DNA of 64,000 bases from Gammaproteobacteria bacterium (GTDB lineage: Bacteria > Pseudomonadota > Gammaproteobacteria > Competibacterales > Competibacteraceae): NCBI GenBank assembly GCA_024234995.1, contig JACKNF010000002.1:292919-356918 (forward strand). The letters run 5' to 3'. Positions within the stretch are counted from its first letter, which is position 1, and each line of letters begins with the position of its first letter. Shown piece after piece: positions 46,222 through 55,567 of the stretch. A model generated the notes under the pieces. It searched no databases and had not been told where the DNA came from. It worked only from the letters and a program-made list of their open reading frames with translations. A program made the position numbers and the translations under genes.

Positions 46222-48906
46222 TTACGCAAACTGATAAGAAAATTCACCATCCTGCACTTGCACCTGTACCTGTGCCACCGGTTGCCCTGCCATGATCCGT
46301 TTCAAAAACTCCTCGCTGATTGCTGGCAGTACAGTATTAGTCAAAATCGCATCCACCATGCGCCCACCGCTTTCCAATTCTGTACAACGGCTGACGATTA
46401 ACTTGACCACCTCGTCATCGTAGACAAATGGCACCTTGTGGTTTTCCAGAATCCGCTTCTCGACCCGGCCTAGTTGCAGGCGGACAATATCGCCGATCAT
46501 TGTATCGCTAAGCGGATAATAGGGGATGGTCACTAACCGGCCCAGCAACGCCGGTGGGAATACTTTAAGTAACGGTTCGCGCAGCGCTTTGCCAAGGCCT
46601 TCAGGGTCTGGTAACAGTTCCGGATCCTTGCACATGTTGACAATCAGATCAGTACCAACGTTGGTAGTTAAGAGAATCAGCGTATTCTTGAAGTCAATAA
46701 ACCGTCCTTCGCCATCCTCCATCCAGCCTTTGTCAAACACCTGGAAAAAGATCTCATGCACATCATGGTGCGCTTTTTCCACCTCATCCAGCAGTACTAC
46801 GCTGTAGGGCCGCCGCCGCACTGCTTCGGTCAGCACACCGCCTTCGCCGTAACCAACATAGCCGGGAGGGGCTCCCTTGAGGGTAGAAACAGTGTGTGCC
46901 TCTTGGAACTCGCTCATGTTAATGGTGATAACATTCTGCTCGCCGCCGTATAATGCTTCGGCCAAGGCGAGGGCTGTTTCAGTTTTACCCACACCTGACG
47001 GGCCAGCCAGCATGAAGACGCCAATCGGTTTGCTGGGATTGTCCAGCGCTGCACGGGAGGTTTGAATGCGCCGGGCAATCATGTCCAGGGCATGACGTTG
47101 GCCAATGATGCGGCGGTTGAGAATGTCGGCCAGCTTCAGAACGGTTTCAATTTCATTCTTCACCATACGCCCGACCGGAATGCCGGTCCAGTCGGCGACC
47201 ACCGAAGCTACTGCCTGAGCATCGACGCTGGGTAGAATCAGTGGCTTCTCGCCTTGTAGTTCGTGTAGTTTTGCCTGGAGTTCTTTCAATTCCATCAGCC
47301 GCGCGGGACGCTCTGGATCCGGTTCTGCCGTGGCGTCTGCTTCGACGGTGCCACCCGCACTGCGCAGCTTGGCGCGTAGTTCCAGAATCTGATCGACCAG
47401 CCCTTTTTCTTCCTGCCAACGAGCATCGAGTTCCGCTAATCGGGTTTGCTCAATATGCAATTTCTCATCGGCGTCAGCTTGGCGCTGGACAGTATCGATG
47501 CCGACTGCCGTTTCACGGCTGATGATCTCCAATTCGGTATCCAGCGCTTCGATACGGCGGCGGCAGTCCTCGACCTCGGCAGGCACAGCATGCAAACTGA
47601 TTGCCACCCGGGCACTAGCGGTATCTAGCAAGCTGACAGCTTTGTCTGGCAATTGGCGAGCTGGAATATAGCGATGCGATAGTTTGACAGCTGCTTCCAG
47701 TGCCTCATCAAGAATCTGCACCCGGTGATGCTGTTCCATGGTTGAAGCCATGCCACGCATCATCAGGATGGTTTTCTCCTCGCTTGGCTCACCGACCTGC
47801 ACGACTTGGAAACGCCGGGTCAACGCGGGGTCTTTCTCGATGTGCTTCTTGTACTCGGCCCAGGTCGTGGCAGCAATGGTGCGCAATTTCCCTCGCGCCA
47901 GAGCCGGTTTGAGCAGGTTGGCTGCGTCACCAGTCCCTGCTGCACCGCCAGCGCCGATAAGTGTGTGTGCTTCATCGATGAATAGGATGATTGGCTTGGG
48001 CGAGGATTGCACTTCGTCGATCACCTGCCGCAGCCGGTTCTCGAATTCACCCTTCATGCTGGCCCCGGCCTGTAACAGGCCTACATCCAAAACCCGTAGG
48101 GTCACATCTTGAAGCGGCGGGGGTACATCGCCGGAGGCAATCCGTTGGGCGAAACCTTCCACAACGGCTGTTTTGCCTACGCCAGCCTCGCCGGTCAAGA
48201 TTGGATTGTTTTGGCGGCGGCGCATTAAAATATCGACGATCTGGCGAATTTCTTCGTCGCGGCCAACAATCGGGTCCAGTTCCCCAGTACGCGCTCGTTC
48301 GGTGAGATCCACTGAAAAACGTTGTAAAGCTTCCTGTTTGCCCATCTGTGGCGGCGCCATCGCCTCACTGGCCTCGCCGGGTGCCGCGCCGCCGCCCATT
48401 TGAGAACCATCCGAGGCGCGCAACCCGGTTTCCGGTGATGTAGCAACAATATCGGCAAAGCGCTCGGTCAATTCATCGAGCTTAATCTTATCAAATTCGC
48501 GGGAGATGGCGAGCAAGGCATTGCGCAGATCCGGTGTCTTTAGCATCCCCACTAACAGGTGACCCGTCCGCACCTGAGTATCTTTGAACATCAAGGTCGC
48601 ATACACCCACGCTTCTTTCACCGCCGCATCAACGTGCGAGGACAGGTCAGAAATTGATGTTGCCCCACGCGGCAAACGGTCCAGTGCCTCGGTGAAATCC
48701 TTGGCGACACGAGAGGGGTTTAGCCCGAAATGCTGGATAATGCGATGCAGATCCGAGTCCTGCAGTTGCAGAACCTGATGTAGCCAATGCACCATTTCTA
48801 CATAGGGGTTACCCCGCAACTTGCAGAATACGGTGGCGCTCTCAATGGCTTTATAACCTACACTGTTCAGCTTCCCGAACAACGCAACGCGACTGATTTC
48901 AGCCAT
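46222..48906 (-). CDS. tssH: T6SS AAA+ ATPase TssH (ClpV)
   Basis: An 894-residue ClpB-like ATPase that disassembles the contracted TssB/TssC sheath. The N-terminal Clp domain (1-160) is followed by AAA1 (GEAGVGKTA about 239; LFIDEAHTLIGAGG), a middle coiled coil (about 430-560) and AAA2 (GPSGVGKTETALALAEALYG about 629; VVLLDEVEKAHH). The C-terminal end matches ClpV1. AAGGAG stands about 10 bases before the ATG. Last recognised tss gene of the minus-strand arm. Confidence 0.95.
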   Translation of the reverse strand: MAEISRVALFGKLNSVGYKAIESATVFCKLRGNPYVEMVHWLHQVLQLQDSDLHRIIQHFGLNPSRVAKDFTEALDRLPRGATSISDLSSHVDAAVKEAWVYATLMFKDTQVRTGHLLVGMLKTPDLRNALLAISREFDKIKLDELTERFADIVATSPETGLRASDGSQMGGGAAPGEASEAMAPPQMGKQEALQRFSVDLTERARTGELDPIVGRDEEIRQIVDILMRRRQNNPILTGEAGVGKTAVVEGFAQRIASGDVPPPLQDVTLRVLDVGLLQAGASMKGEFENRLRQVIDEVQSSPKPIILFIDEAHTLIGAGGAAGTGDAANLLKPALARGKLRTIAATTWAEYKKHIEKDPALTRRFQVVQVGEPSEEKTILMMRGMASTMEQHHRVQILDEALEAAVKLSHRYIPARQLPDKAVSLLDTASARVAISLHAVPAEVEDCRRRIEALDTELEIISRETAVGIDTVQRQADADEKLHIEQTRLAELDARWQEEKGLVDQILELRAKLRSAGGTVEADATAEPDPERPARLMELKELQAKLHELQGEKPLILPSVDAQAVASVVADWTGIPVGRMVKNEIETVLKLADILNRRIIGQRHALDMIARRIQTSRAALDNPSKPIGVFMLAGPSGVGKTETALALAEALYGGEQNVITINMSEFQEAHTVSTLKGAPPGYVGYGEGGVLTEAVRRRPYSVVLLDEVEKAHHDVHEIFFQVFDKGWMEDGEGRFIDFKNTLILLTTNVGTDLIVNMCKDPELLPDPEGLGKALREPLLKVFPPALLGRLVTIPYYPLSDTMIGDIVRLQLGRVEKRILENHKVPFVYDDEVVKLIVSRCTELESGGRMVDAILTNTVLPAISEEFLKRIMAGQPVAQVQVQVQDGEFSYQFA

Positions 48907-48936
48907 GGATTCGGACTCCTTTGGAAGTGAAAGATG

Positions 48937-48989
48937 AAAGGTGAAAGGCTAAAGCTCAAACCATGCTGATTCTTTGGCCTTTCACCTTT
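48937..48989. other. 18-bp hairpin between tssG and tssH
   Basis: AAAGGTGAAAGGCTAAAG (48937-48954) pairs with CTTTGGCCTTTCACCTTT (48972-48989) with one G-U pair and a 17-base loop. It fills most of the 87-base gap between the two genes. Possible roles are an RNA processing or stability element or an inserted palindrome. Confidence 0.75.
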
Positions 48990-48993
48990 GGCC

Positions 48994-50025
48994 TTATGTA
49001 CAGTAAGTGATCGCATCTAGTTTCAGGTCATCGGCATCATGTTCTAGTGGCTGAGTGGTTAACCAAGTTGTCCAGCCCAGTTGTGATTTCTCGCCCAGTT
49101 TGAGCGGCGGGACTTCCTCTTTCTTGAGAATGAGATTGACATCCCACAGTAGTTCATCACCGGTATAGTTGCGTACCCAGGCGACCAGGCGGCGCAGACT
49201 TTCGCTGCCTGGCAGGAAGCGTTGGAATTCTTCTAATCCCATTGGGCCGATCACAATGCGAAACTTGTATTGGCAATCCCATACCCGTTCACCGATGACC
49301 GCTGTCATTCCTAACAGCCCCGTTGCCGGCGTTTCCCCCAGCCGGCATTGACTAGCGGCAGAAAGCGGTAGCCAGTGACCAACGAAAGTTTCGATCAGGA
49401 CTGGCAAATGAAAAAAGTCTGCCAGAATCGCTTCCAGTCCTTCAGCATTACGGGTTTGGCATGATAACCGGCCTGCGTAGTGAAACTTGGCTAAATCCGG
49501 TGCCATATCTCTCTTCCATAGAGACGGCATTCCCAGCCCAAATGCGGCACCAATATAGACGTTAAAACGATCGGTTTCCGGCCGGTCGAAACTGACAGTT
49601 GGTTGCGCATCTGCCCAAGCCCGGTAAAACAGGCTCAGCATCCGGTGGTGAAACACGTCAGCAAAACGAGAGAAGGTGCGGTCGCCGTAGGCCCGCTTCC
49701 GTTCATAGGCGTATTCGGTCAGATGCAGCGGTAATGGCCCCTGCGGTCCGAACAGCCCCAGAAAATATTCGGCCAAGTGGGGCGGATGTCCTTCGCCACC
49801 AGGATCGAAGGATGCCAGCGTGGACGGCGCGAAGGCCATTGATGGTTCTTGCGTTAACCGCACTGGATCGTCACGCAGACGGGTGGCCTTCCCCAGCCGG
49901 GGCTGTTCCCGATAGTGGCACTCCAGCCGCCGCAATGCCTGGAAGAGATGGAAGGCATGCGGTTTACGCCGCAATGCCTCGAATAGATCTACAGCGTATG
50001 CCGACGTCCGATCCGGGCTGGCCAT
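48994..50025 (-). CDS. tssG: T6SS baseplate protein TssG
   Basis: A 343-residue protein of the VasB/ImpH family. AFHLFQALRRLECHY (about 24), GLFGPQGPLPLHLTEYA (about 87-103) and FADVFHHRMLSLFYRAWADAQP (about 120) are its ordered signatures. TssG joins TssE, TssF and TssK in the baseplate wedge. The start overlaps tssF by 37 bases, suggesting coupled translation. Confidence 0.93.
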   Translation of the reverse strand: MASPDRTSAYAVDLFEALRRKPHAFHLFQALRRLECHYREQPRLGKATRLRDDPVRLTQEPSMAFAPSTLASFDPGGEGHPPHLAEYFLGLFGPQGPLPLHLTEYAYERKRAYGDRTFSRFADVFHHRMLSLFYRAWADAQPTVSFDRPETDRFNVYIGAAFGLGMPSLWKRDMAPDLAKFHYAGRLSCQTRNAEGLEAILADFFHLPVLIETFVGHWLPLSAASQCRLGETPATGLLGMTAVIGERVWDCQYKFRIVIGPMGLEEFQRFLPGSESLRRLVAWVRNYTGDELLWDVNLILKKEEVPPLKLGEKSQLGWTTWLTTQPLEHDADDLKLDAITYCT

Positions 50026-51866
50026 CGAATGATCTCACCCCGTTCGGTCGAGCGAACGACCGTTTCAGTGAAGGAGTTGATGGAGGCGTATTTGGCGAAG
50101 AATCGCTCTAGAACTGCGCCCAGTAAAAAAGCGCCGGCTCCCTCGAAGGCAGCCTCATCTAGATGCACTGTCACCTCATGACCTCGGGCAAAGGCAATCG
50201 GACCGGGCACCGGCGCCCGCCGGGTAATGGGTTGGGCTTGCACCGAGAACACGCCGTCAATCTGCCTTTGCACAGTCGCCTCCGCCAGATCGCCATACAG
50301 CGCCAGCAACTCGCGCAGCGCTGCCGCACCCTGTCGATTGTCAGTATCGGTGATCGATAAGTAATTGAGGCTTAAGTGGCTAATTAATCGCCAAGCGGTA
50401 TCGCCATGCGCGCGCGAGAAACGCGGCTGAGAGGGGCCTGTCACACATCGGATCGATTTCACGGGTGCGCCAGAATTCAGGGTAAAATCAGTTTCTCCCC
50501 GTCCGACTGGCATGTGCAGCGGTAAGTCACGATTAGTGCAGAGTGTGGAAACCGCCAATTGTTGCAAGTTACCGCGATAGGGTGTCTCATCGGCATCCAC
50601 CAGCGCCAGATAGATTTCGCTGCCGATGTAGCTGGAACGCGGCCCAATCCGCCGCTGGTGGCTGGATAGCAGCCTTGGCAAACGATGTACCGTATAGAAT
50701 GATCGCTGGCGGCTCTGGTTCAATCGGTCATAGTGGGCATAAAATGGCAGGAACTCCTGCTCATCGCTATCGGCGCCGATCCCTGTCACCCCTTTGACCT
50801 GATAGACCTCAAAATCCATGGGCCGGGTGCGATCCGGAATCACATGATACTCAGCGACTTCGGGGCCAAGATGAATGCGGTCGGCGCGCTTTGGGAATAG
50901 ATTAATCGCGGGGGCGCAGAACAGGACAAAATTCTCTGCCGCCACCCGGTTTTCCAGCGTTGGATCGGCGCGGTTGAGCAGGATCAGGATTTCCAGCTCT
51001 TCACCAGCGCATCGGCGCACCGATGCACCGAGCCCACTCAATTCAATGAAAAGATAGCGTTGCGGGAAAGCAAAATATTCCTGCAGCAGGCGATAACCCT
51101 GAAACGAGGGTGGCACATAAGGTAACAGCGCCTGCTCTTCCTCAAATCCCATTCGCTGAATTGAATGGCCCGCGATCATTTCATGCCAGGGCGCTGGCCG
51201 TTGACCAGGCCGTGCAACCAGCGTGACTACATTGGCCAGCAACTGCTCGTACAGATGCATGGGTAGCGCGTCGCTGCCCTGTAGATACAAGCTCAACCGC
51301 TCCAGTGGCAGCTTGCTGAACGGCAAGCCGGATAGGGTCGTGCGTAGTCGCAGGCGGATGCCGGCCCGGATTTTATGCGCGTCTGGCAAGTCCAGCGAAG
51401 CGACCGGTTCCTTACCCGCGAAGTACTGCGCCTCGGTAATCTCCAGTGGCCATAGGGTGACTGGATGTGCCGTGCGATATTCACAGGAAGTTTGTTCACC
51501 TTTACCCAGCAGGCTGCGCAATTCAGTGTCTCTGGGAATCAGGAATCCCTGCTCGAGCGCGCCTTCAGCGGGATCGGGCACAAAACGTGCGACGGCCATA
51601 GAGGGGGTGGGCGCCAGATAATGTGGATAGATGACTTCCAGTAAATGCTGAGTGAACTGGGGAAATTCGGCATCGATTTTGAGCTGCACCCGCGCCGCCA
51701 GGAAGCTAAAGCCCTCTAGCAGGCGTTCGACATAAGGGTCGGCACATTCAAAACCTTCAAGTCCGAGGCGTCCAGCGATTTTCGGGAACTCCTGGGCAAA
51801 TTCGCCTCCTAGTTCGCGCAGAAACTGAAGTTCCCGGTTGTAGTACTGAAGCAGGCGAGGATCCAT
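49989..51866 (-). CDS. tssF: T6SS baseplate protein TssF
   Basis: A 625-residue protein of the VasA/ImpG family. LLQYYNRELQFLRELGGEFA (4-23), FPKIAGRLGLEG, DPYVERLLEGFSFLAARVQLKID and YPHYLAPTPSMAV (about 95) make the N-terminal signature; the C-terminal CAGEL-like ANSINSFTETVV region is also present. Starts on the tssE stop (TGATG). Confidence 0.94.
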   Translation of the reverse strand: MDPRLLQYYNRELQFLRELGGEFAQEFPKIAGRLGLEGFECADPYVERLLEGFSFLAARVQLKIDAEFPQFTQHLLEVIYPHYLAPTPSMAVARFVPDPAEGALEQGFLIPRDTELRSLLGKGEQTSCEYRTAHPVTLWPLEITEAQYFAGKEPVASLDLPDAHKIRAGIRLRLRTTLSGLPFSKLPLERLSLYLQGSDALPMHLYEQLLANVVTLVARPGQRPAPWHEMIAGHSIQRMGFEEEQALLPYVPPSFQGYRLLQEYFAFPQRYLFIELSGLGASVRRCAGEELEILILLNRADPTLENRVAAENFVLFCAPAINLFPKRADRIHLGPEVAEYHVIPDRTRPMDFEVYQVKGVTGIGADSDEQEFLPFYAHYDRLNQSRQRSFYTVHRLPRLLSSHQRRIGPRSSYIGSEIYLALVDADETPYRGNLQQLAVSTLCTNRDLPLHMPVGRGETDFTLNSGAPVKSIRCVTGPSQPRFSRAHGDTAWRLISHLSLNYLSITDTDNRQGAAALRELLALYGDLAEATVQRQIDGVFSVQAQPITRRAPVPGPIAFARGHEVTVHLDEAAFEGAGAFLLGAVLERFFAKYASINSFTETVVRSTERGEIIRWPARIGRRHTL

Positions 51867-52384
51867 CAGCGGGCCCTCGGCTTTCGGGCTTCCTCTTCAA
51901 CCTTCACCTGACCACTCTCCAGATCAATCTCGGTTTTCAGATACAGTTGCTGTGGCAGGGGTTGTCCCCATAATTCACCTTCAATTTCAAACGTCAAGGC
52001 ATTATGACTCATCTGTGCAGCAGTCAAATTTGCTCGTACCCGCAAGGTGCCCCGTAAAATGCGCGGCTCGAAATCGATCACCGATTGGCGCAGTAAGTTT
52101 TCCAACATGTTGAGATCAAGAATGCGAACGGTCATGCCGGCCAGGGGGGGAATGCCAAAATTCAGAACAGAACTGGCAGCCAGAGGATACCGTTCCATTT
52201 GATCGGGATTTAATGGACGGCTAGCGTTGAACAGCCAAGCTAGATCGCGCAGAACACAATCCCGCAACCGGCTCATCGACAATACCCGCTTCTCGCGGGT
52301 TTCTTGCAACTGGTCAGGTTCATCGTCAGTTAGCCGATCTAGGAGCGAAGGCTGTAATCGCTCCTGAGCAGTCAATTCAGCCAC
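51866..52384 (-). CDS. tssE: T6SS baseplate protein TssE
   Basis: A 172-residue gp25-like protein. SLLDRLTD at the N-terminus, LRDCVLRDLAWLFNA (about 41-55), YPLAASSVLNFGIPPLAG (about 66) and the EPRILRGTLRV block (about 107) match TssE; the Glu of FEPRI corresponds to the gp25 family's conserved acidic site. GTG start with a weak ribosome binding site. Confidence 0.92.
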   Translation of the reverse strand: MAELTAQERLQPSLLDRLTDDEPDQLQETREKRVLSMSRLRDCVLRDLAWLFNASRPLNPDQMERYPLAASSVLNFGIPPLAGMTVRILDLNMLENLLRQSVIDFEPRILRGTLRVRANLTAAQMSHNALTFEIEGELWGQPLPQQLYLKTEIDLESGQVKVEEEARKPRAR

Positions 52385-52408
52385 GGAAGTCAGGAAAATC
52401 GTTAAGGT

Positions 52409-53239
52409 TTATGAAGACTTTGTTAGGGGATGTTCTGCTAATGGCCCGGATTCGTCCCCTAATCGTAGCAGGCGGACATCCAGCAGCGGATACTCTCCCT
52501 CATCACTTGCTAACATCCGCTGCCCCATGCCGATATAGACGTCTTCCTCTTGTTCAATCCACTCTGTCTTGTGACTTAACTGTAAAGACGGATCAGGGCT
52601 GGTTTGCGAACCTGGATACCGGGCGGGAATCAGGCCAACGGCTTCACCGCCATTGCTCCAGGTGAAGAGGGCTGGCATCCAGACCAGATCACGCAAATCA
52701 GCGGGCGCTTCCAATTTGATGCTGCTAATTCGCTGAAAGGGAATCCAAAAATAGCGGCCATTAACAATCGCCTCAAGCACCGGGCCTAATCGGCTGTCGG
52801 CGTCGGCGATCCAAGTAAACGGTTGATTGTCAATTATGCCGGAGGAGGCGGGTGCTGTCTCAAAGGCTTGTTCCCGGATAGGTGCCGCTTGTTGGTGATG
52901 GCCTTCAGCGGTTAGACGCAGTGCCTCCAGCAGCAAGGCTACCCATGGTTCTGGATCGCCAAAAATCAGCGGTGACCGGCGGCCGGCAAAAACCTCGGCG
53001 CGCAACATTTCGCAGCGCAGCGCCTCGCGGTAAGTTTGTACCATCGGCAGGCTGCTGGCATCCATCTCTTCCAGCACATTCAACTGAGTCAGCGCCCGCT
53101 CCCATTGCCCCATGATGGCCAGAAGTTGAAATAAGAAAATCCGATGCTTCGAATTAGCCGGTTCCCGGCGTACCTGATCCTGCACCTTGGTCAGCACTGG
53201 TTGCAGACTGCGTTCTGCCAACAACTCACCTAATAGCAT
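52409..53239 (-). CDS. tagJ: T6SS accessory protein TagJ (ImpE family)
   Basis: A 276-residue ImpE/TagJ protein. The N-terminal part is TPR-like (KHRIFLFQLLAIMGQWERALTQLNVL, split over about 30-56) and the C-terminal part has NGRYFWIPFQRI, RDLVWMPALFTWSNGG and a late DVRLLRL. In other species TagJ binds TssB and the ClpV N-domain. AAGGAGAG precedes the ATG. It lies directly after the hcp terminator. Confidence 0.88.
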   Translation of the reverse strand: MLLGELLAERSLQPVLTKVQDQVRREPANSKHRIFLFQLLAIMGQWERALTQLNVLEEMDASSLPMVQTYREALRCEMLRAEVFAGRRSPLIFGDPEPWVALLLEALRLTAEGHHQQAAPIREQAFETAPASSGIIDNQPFTWIADADSRLGPVLEAIVNGRYFWIPFQRISSIKLEAPADLRDLVWMPALFTWSNGGEAVGLIPARYPGSQTSPDPSLQLSHKTEWIEQEEDVYIGMGQRMLASDEGEYPLLDVRLLRLGDESGPLAEHPLTKSS

Positions 53240-53262
53240 CAGCGCTCTCCTTAGATTGCGGC

Positions 53263-53291
53263 AAAAAAGCCGGCAGTTGCCCGCCGGCTTT
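53263..53291 (-). terminator. Intrinsic terminator after hcp
   Basis: On the minus strand AAAGCCGGC, loop, GCCGGC is followed by TTTTTT, 9-37 bases after the hcp stop. A perfect GC-rich stem and U6 tract make a standard rho-independent terminator. It would limit read-through from hcp into tagJ-tssEFGH. Confidence 0.8.
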
Positions 53292-53299
53292 GGGGTTGA

Positions 53300-53803
53300 T
53301 CAAGCCACTTCCACCGTGGTCTGATCGAAGGAGGCTTCCACCGGTTTGCCGACGGTGCCACCCTTAGTATCCTGTTGTTCATAATGCACAGTTACCTTAG
53401 CGTAGGCGAAGCTCACATTGCTGAAGGGTTCATCTTCGCCGCCGCTCCCTGACCAGTCCACATGCTCGACCAGACAGTTGTCAAAAGTGTAAATCTCGAA
53501 GGGCTTCTGTACAGCGCCCTTGGCGCCGACGTTTTTCGTCAGATGCACAATGATTTTGTCGATATGCTGACCTGAGGTCATGAATCCGAACAGTTGCGGA
53601 GTCGCCTTCTCGCGTTTCATCGTGCAGCTGAAGGAGCTGACCGAGGTGCGTCCCGAAGACAGACCGGTCGAACCGGAACTGACTGTGGATGGATTGCTTG
53701 AGCTAAAGCTATAACTGTACAGCTTGATCCATTTTTCGTAGCCCTTGGCCGTGCTTTCGCCTTCAATACCGTTCGAAACCTGCATGTATGAGTCATAAGC
53801 CAT
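53300..53803 (-). CDS. hcp: T6SS tube protein Hcp (TssD)
   Basis: A 167-residue Hcp1-family protein. It has the MAYDSYMQVSNGIEGES N-terminus, an internal GRTSVSSFSCTMKREKATPQLF segment (split, about 50-71), HIDKIIVHLTKN, YTFDNCLVEHVDWSGSG and the KPVEASFDQTTVEVA end. Hexameric rings stack into the inner tube and are secreted. GGAGG lies 8 bases before the ATG. It has its own probable sigma54 promoter and terminator. Confidence 0.94.
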   Translation of the reverse strand: MAYDSYMQVSNGIEGESTAKGYEKWIKLYSYSFSSSNPSTVSSGSTGLSSGRTSVSSFSCTMKREKATPQLFGFMTSGQHIDKIIVHLTKNVGAKGAVQKPFEIYTFDNCLVEHVDWSGSGGEDEPFSNVSFAYAKVTVHYEQQDTKGGTVGKPVEASFDQTTVEVA

Positions 53804-53936
53804 GTCATTTACCTCCAGTGGGATTGATCATCGCGCTATTCAAATCTATCTGCTGAATTGCGCGCCTTGCACTGAGCAGATGATCGATACCGTCCAGTCT
53901 TAAAATCCGGTTTGATCACGCTCTTAAATTGGATAT

Positions 53937-53952
53937 AGCACATCCTGTGCCA
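53937..53952 (-). promoter_or_regulatory. Putative sigma54 promoter of hcp
   Basis: The minus strand reads TGGCACAGGATGTGCT: the -24 GG and -12 GC lie exactly 10 bases apart and only two bases differ from TGGCACG-N4-TTGCW. It lies about 135 bases before the hcp ATG in the 264-base tssC-hcp gap. It sits within an inverted repeat (53932-53956: GATAT-A-GCACA, TCC, TGTGC-C-ATATC), so it might instead be an RNA hairpin or operator. Nothing else is recognised in the gap. Confidence 0.5.
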
Positions 53953-54067
53953 TATCTGTAAGGTACTCATTAGCATGGATATTCCAGGTCTGAAGAGGCT
54001 TGCTCCTGATTCAGTATCTTGAGCATGAACTCATCAAAATGACCTTGTCCCCGTCCATTTTGGACCG

Positions 54068-55561
54068 TTAGCCTCCTTTCGCTGAAGGGAGTTTTGAAAC
54101 CAATCGCAGCGATACAGTTAGGCCCTCAAGCTGATAGTGTGGCCGCAGGAAGAATTTAGCGCTGTAATAGCCTGGATTCCCTTCTATTTCCTCTACGACG
54201 ACCTCAGCGGCAGCCAACGGATACTTGGATTTGGTGATTTCGGATGAGGTCGCCGGCGCGCCATCGACATAGTTCGAAATCCAGCTCTGCAACCAGCGCT
54301 GCATGTCATCGCGCTCTTTGAACGAGCCGATCTTGTCGCGGACAATGCATTTCAGATAGTGCGCGAAGCGGCAGGTTGAGAACAGATAGGGTAAGCGGGC
54401 TGACAAGTTGGCATTGGCGGTCGCATCCGGGTCATCATATTCGGCGGGCTTTTGCAGCGACTGCGCGCCAATGAAGGCTGCAAAATCTGAGTTTTTGCGA
54501 TGGATCAGCGGTAGAAAACCGTTCTTCGAAAGTTCAGCCTCGCGCCGGTCGCTGATGGCGATTTCGGTGGGGCACTTCATGTCCACGCCGCCATCGTCGG
54601 TGGGGAAGGTATGGGAAGGTAATCCTTCCACCGAACCGCCTGATTCGACACCGCGAATGCGGGTGCACCAGCCGTACAGCTTGAAGGCCCGGTTGATGTT
54701 GACCGCCATGGCGTAGGCAGAATTGGCCCAGACATACTTGGTGTGATCGCTACCCTCGGCGTCTTCCTCGAAATCGAATTCTTCGACTGGATCGGTTTTA
54801 GATCCATAAGGCAGGCGCGCCAGAAAGCGCGGCATGGTCAAGCCGATATAGCGCGAATCTTCAGACTCACGCAGCGAGCGCCAACCGGCGTATTCTGGGG
54901 TTTGGAAAATTTTGGTGATGTCGCGTGGATTACTCAGCTCCTGCCAGGAGTCCATCTGCATCACAGCCGGTGCGGCAGCGGCAATGAACGGCGTGTGAGC
55001 GGCGGCAGCGATCTTGGAAATTTCCCCGAGCAACTCGACATCTGGCGGGCTTTGATCAAAGTAATAATCCCCAACCAGACATCCGTAAGGCTCGCCGCCA
55101 AACTGCCCATACTCTTCCTCATAGATTTTCTTGAAGAGCGGGCTTTGATCCCAGGCTGTTCCCTTGTATTTCTTCAGCGTCTTGTGCAGCTCCTTTTTGG
55201 AGATGTTCATGACGCGAATCTTAAGCATCTCATCAGTCTCAGTGTTGTTGACCAGATGATGCAGGCCGCGCCAGGCGCTTTCTAGGGCTTGGAAATCGGG
55301 ATGATGCAGGATCACGTTGAGCTGGTCGGTGATCTTTTTATCAATTGCTGCAATCATTGACTCGATGGATTTGATGACATCCTTAGAGACTAAAGTGGTG
55401 TACTGCAGCGCCTGTTCTGCAAGAGTCTTGACCGCAAATTCAACCGCTTCCTTAGCTTGATCGGATTTCGGCTTGAACTCCCGCTGCAACAGCGAAGAAA
55501 AGTCACCTGCCTCCAGGGTTTCAACTTCGGGTTGAACCTCACTCGCACTGGTTTCAGCCAT
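54068..55561 (-). CDS. tssC: T6SS sheath large subunit TssC
   Basis: A 497-residue sheath protein (VipB/EvpB family). LESAWRGLHHLV (about 92-103), GEPYGCLVGDYYFDQSP (about 157), FIAAAAP, ESEDSRYIGLTMPRFLARLPYG (split, about 234-255) and RLPYLFSTCRFAHYLKCIVRDKIG-type C-terminal block are all in order. With TssB it forms the contractile sheath. GAGGAG precedes the ATG; it starts six bases after tssB. Confidence 0.95.
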   Translation of the reverse strand: MAETSASEVQPEVETLEAGDFSSLLQREFKPKSDQAKEAVEFAVKTLAEQALQYTTLVSKDVIKSIESMIAAIDKKITDQLNVILHHPDFQALESAWRGLHHLVNNTETDEMLKIRVMNISKKELHKTLKKYKGTAWDQSPLFKKIYEEEYGQFGGEPYGCLVGDYYFDQSPPDVELLGEISKIAAAAHTPFIAAAAPAVMQMDSWQELSNPRDITKIFQTPEYAGWRSLRESEDSRYIGLTMPRFLARLPYGSKTDPVEEFDFEEDAEGSDHTKYVWANSAYAMAVNINRAFKLYGWCTRIRGVESGGSVEGLPSHTFPTDDGGVDMKCPTEIAISDRREAELSKNGFLPLIHRKNSDFAAFIGAQSLQKPAEYDDPDATANANLSARLPYLFSTCRFAHYLKCIVRDKIGSFKERDDMQRWLQSWISNYVDGAPATSSEITKSKYPLAAAEVVVEEIEGNPGYYSAKFFLRPHYQLEGLTVSLRLVSKLPSAKGG

Positions 55562-55567
55562 GGTTCA

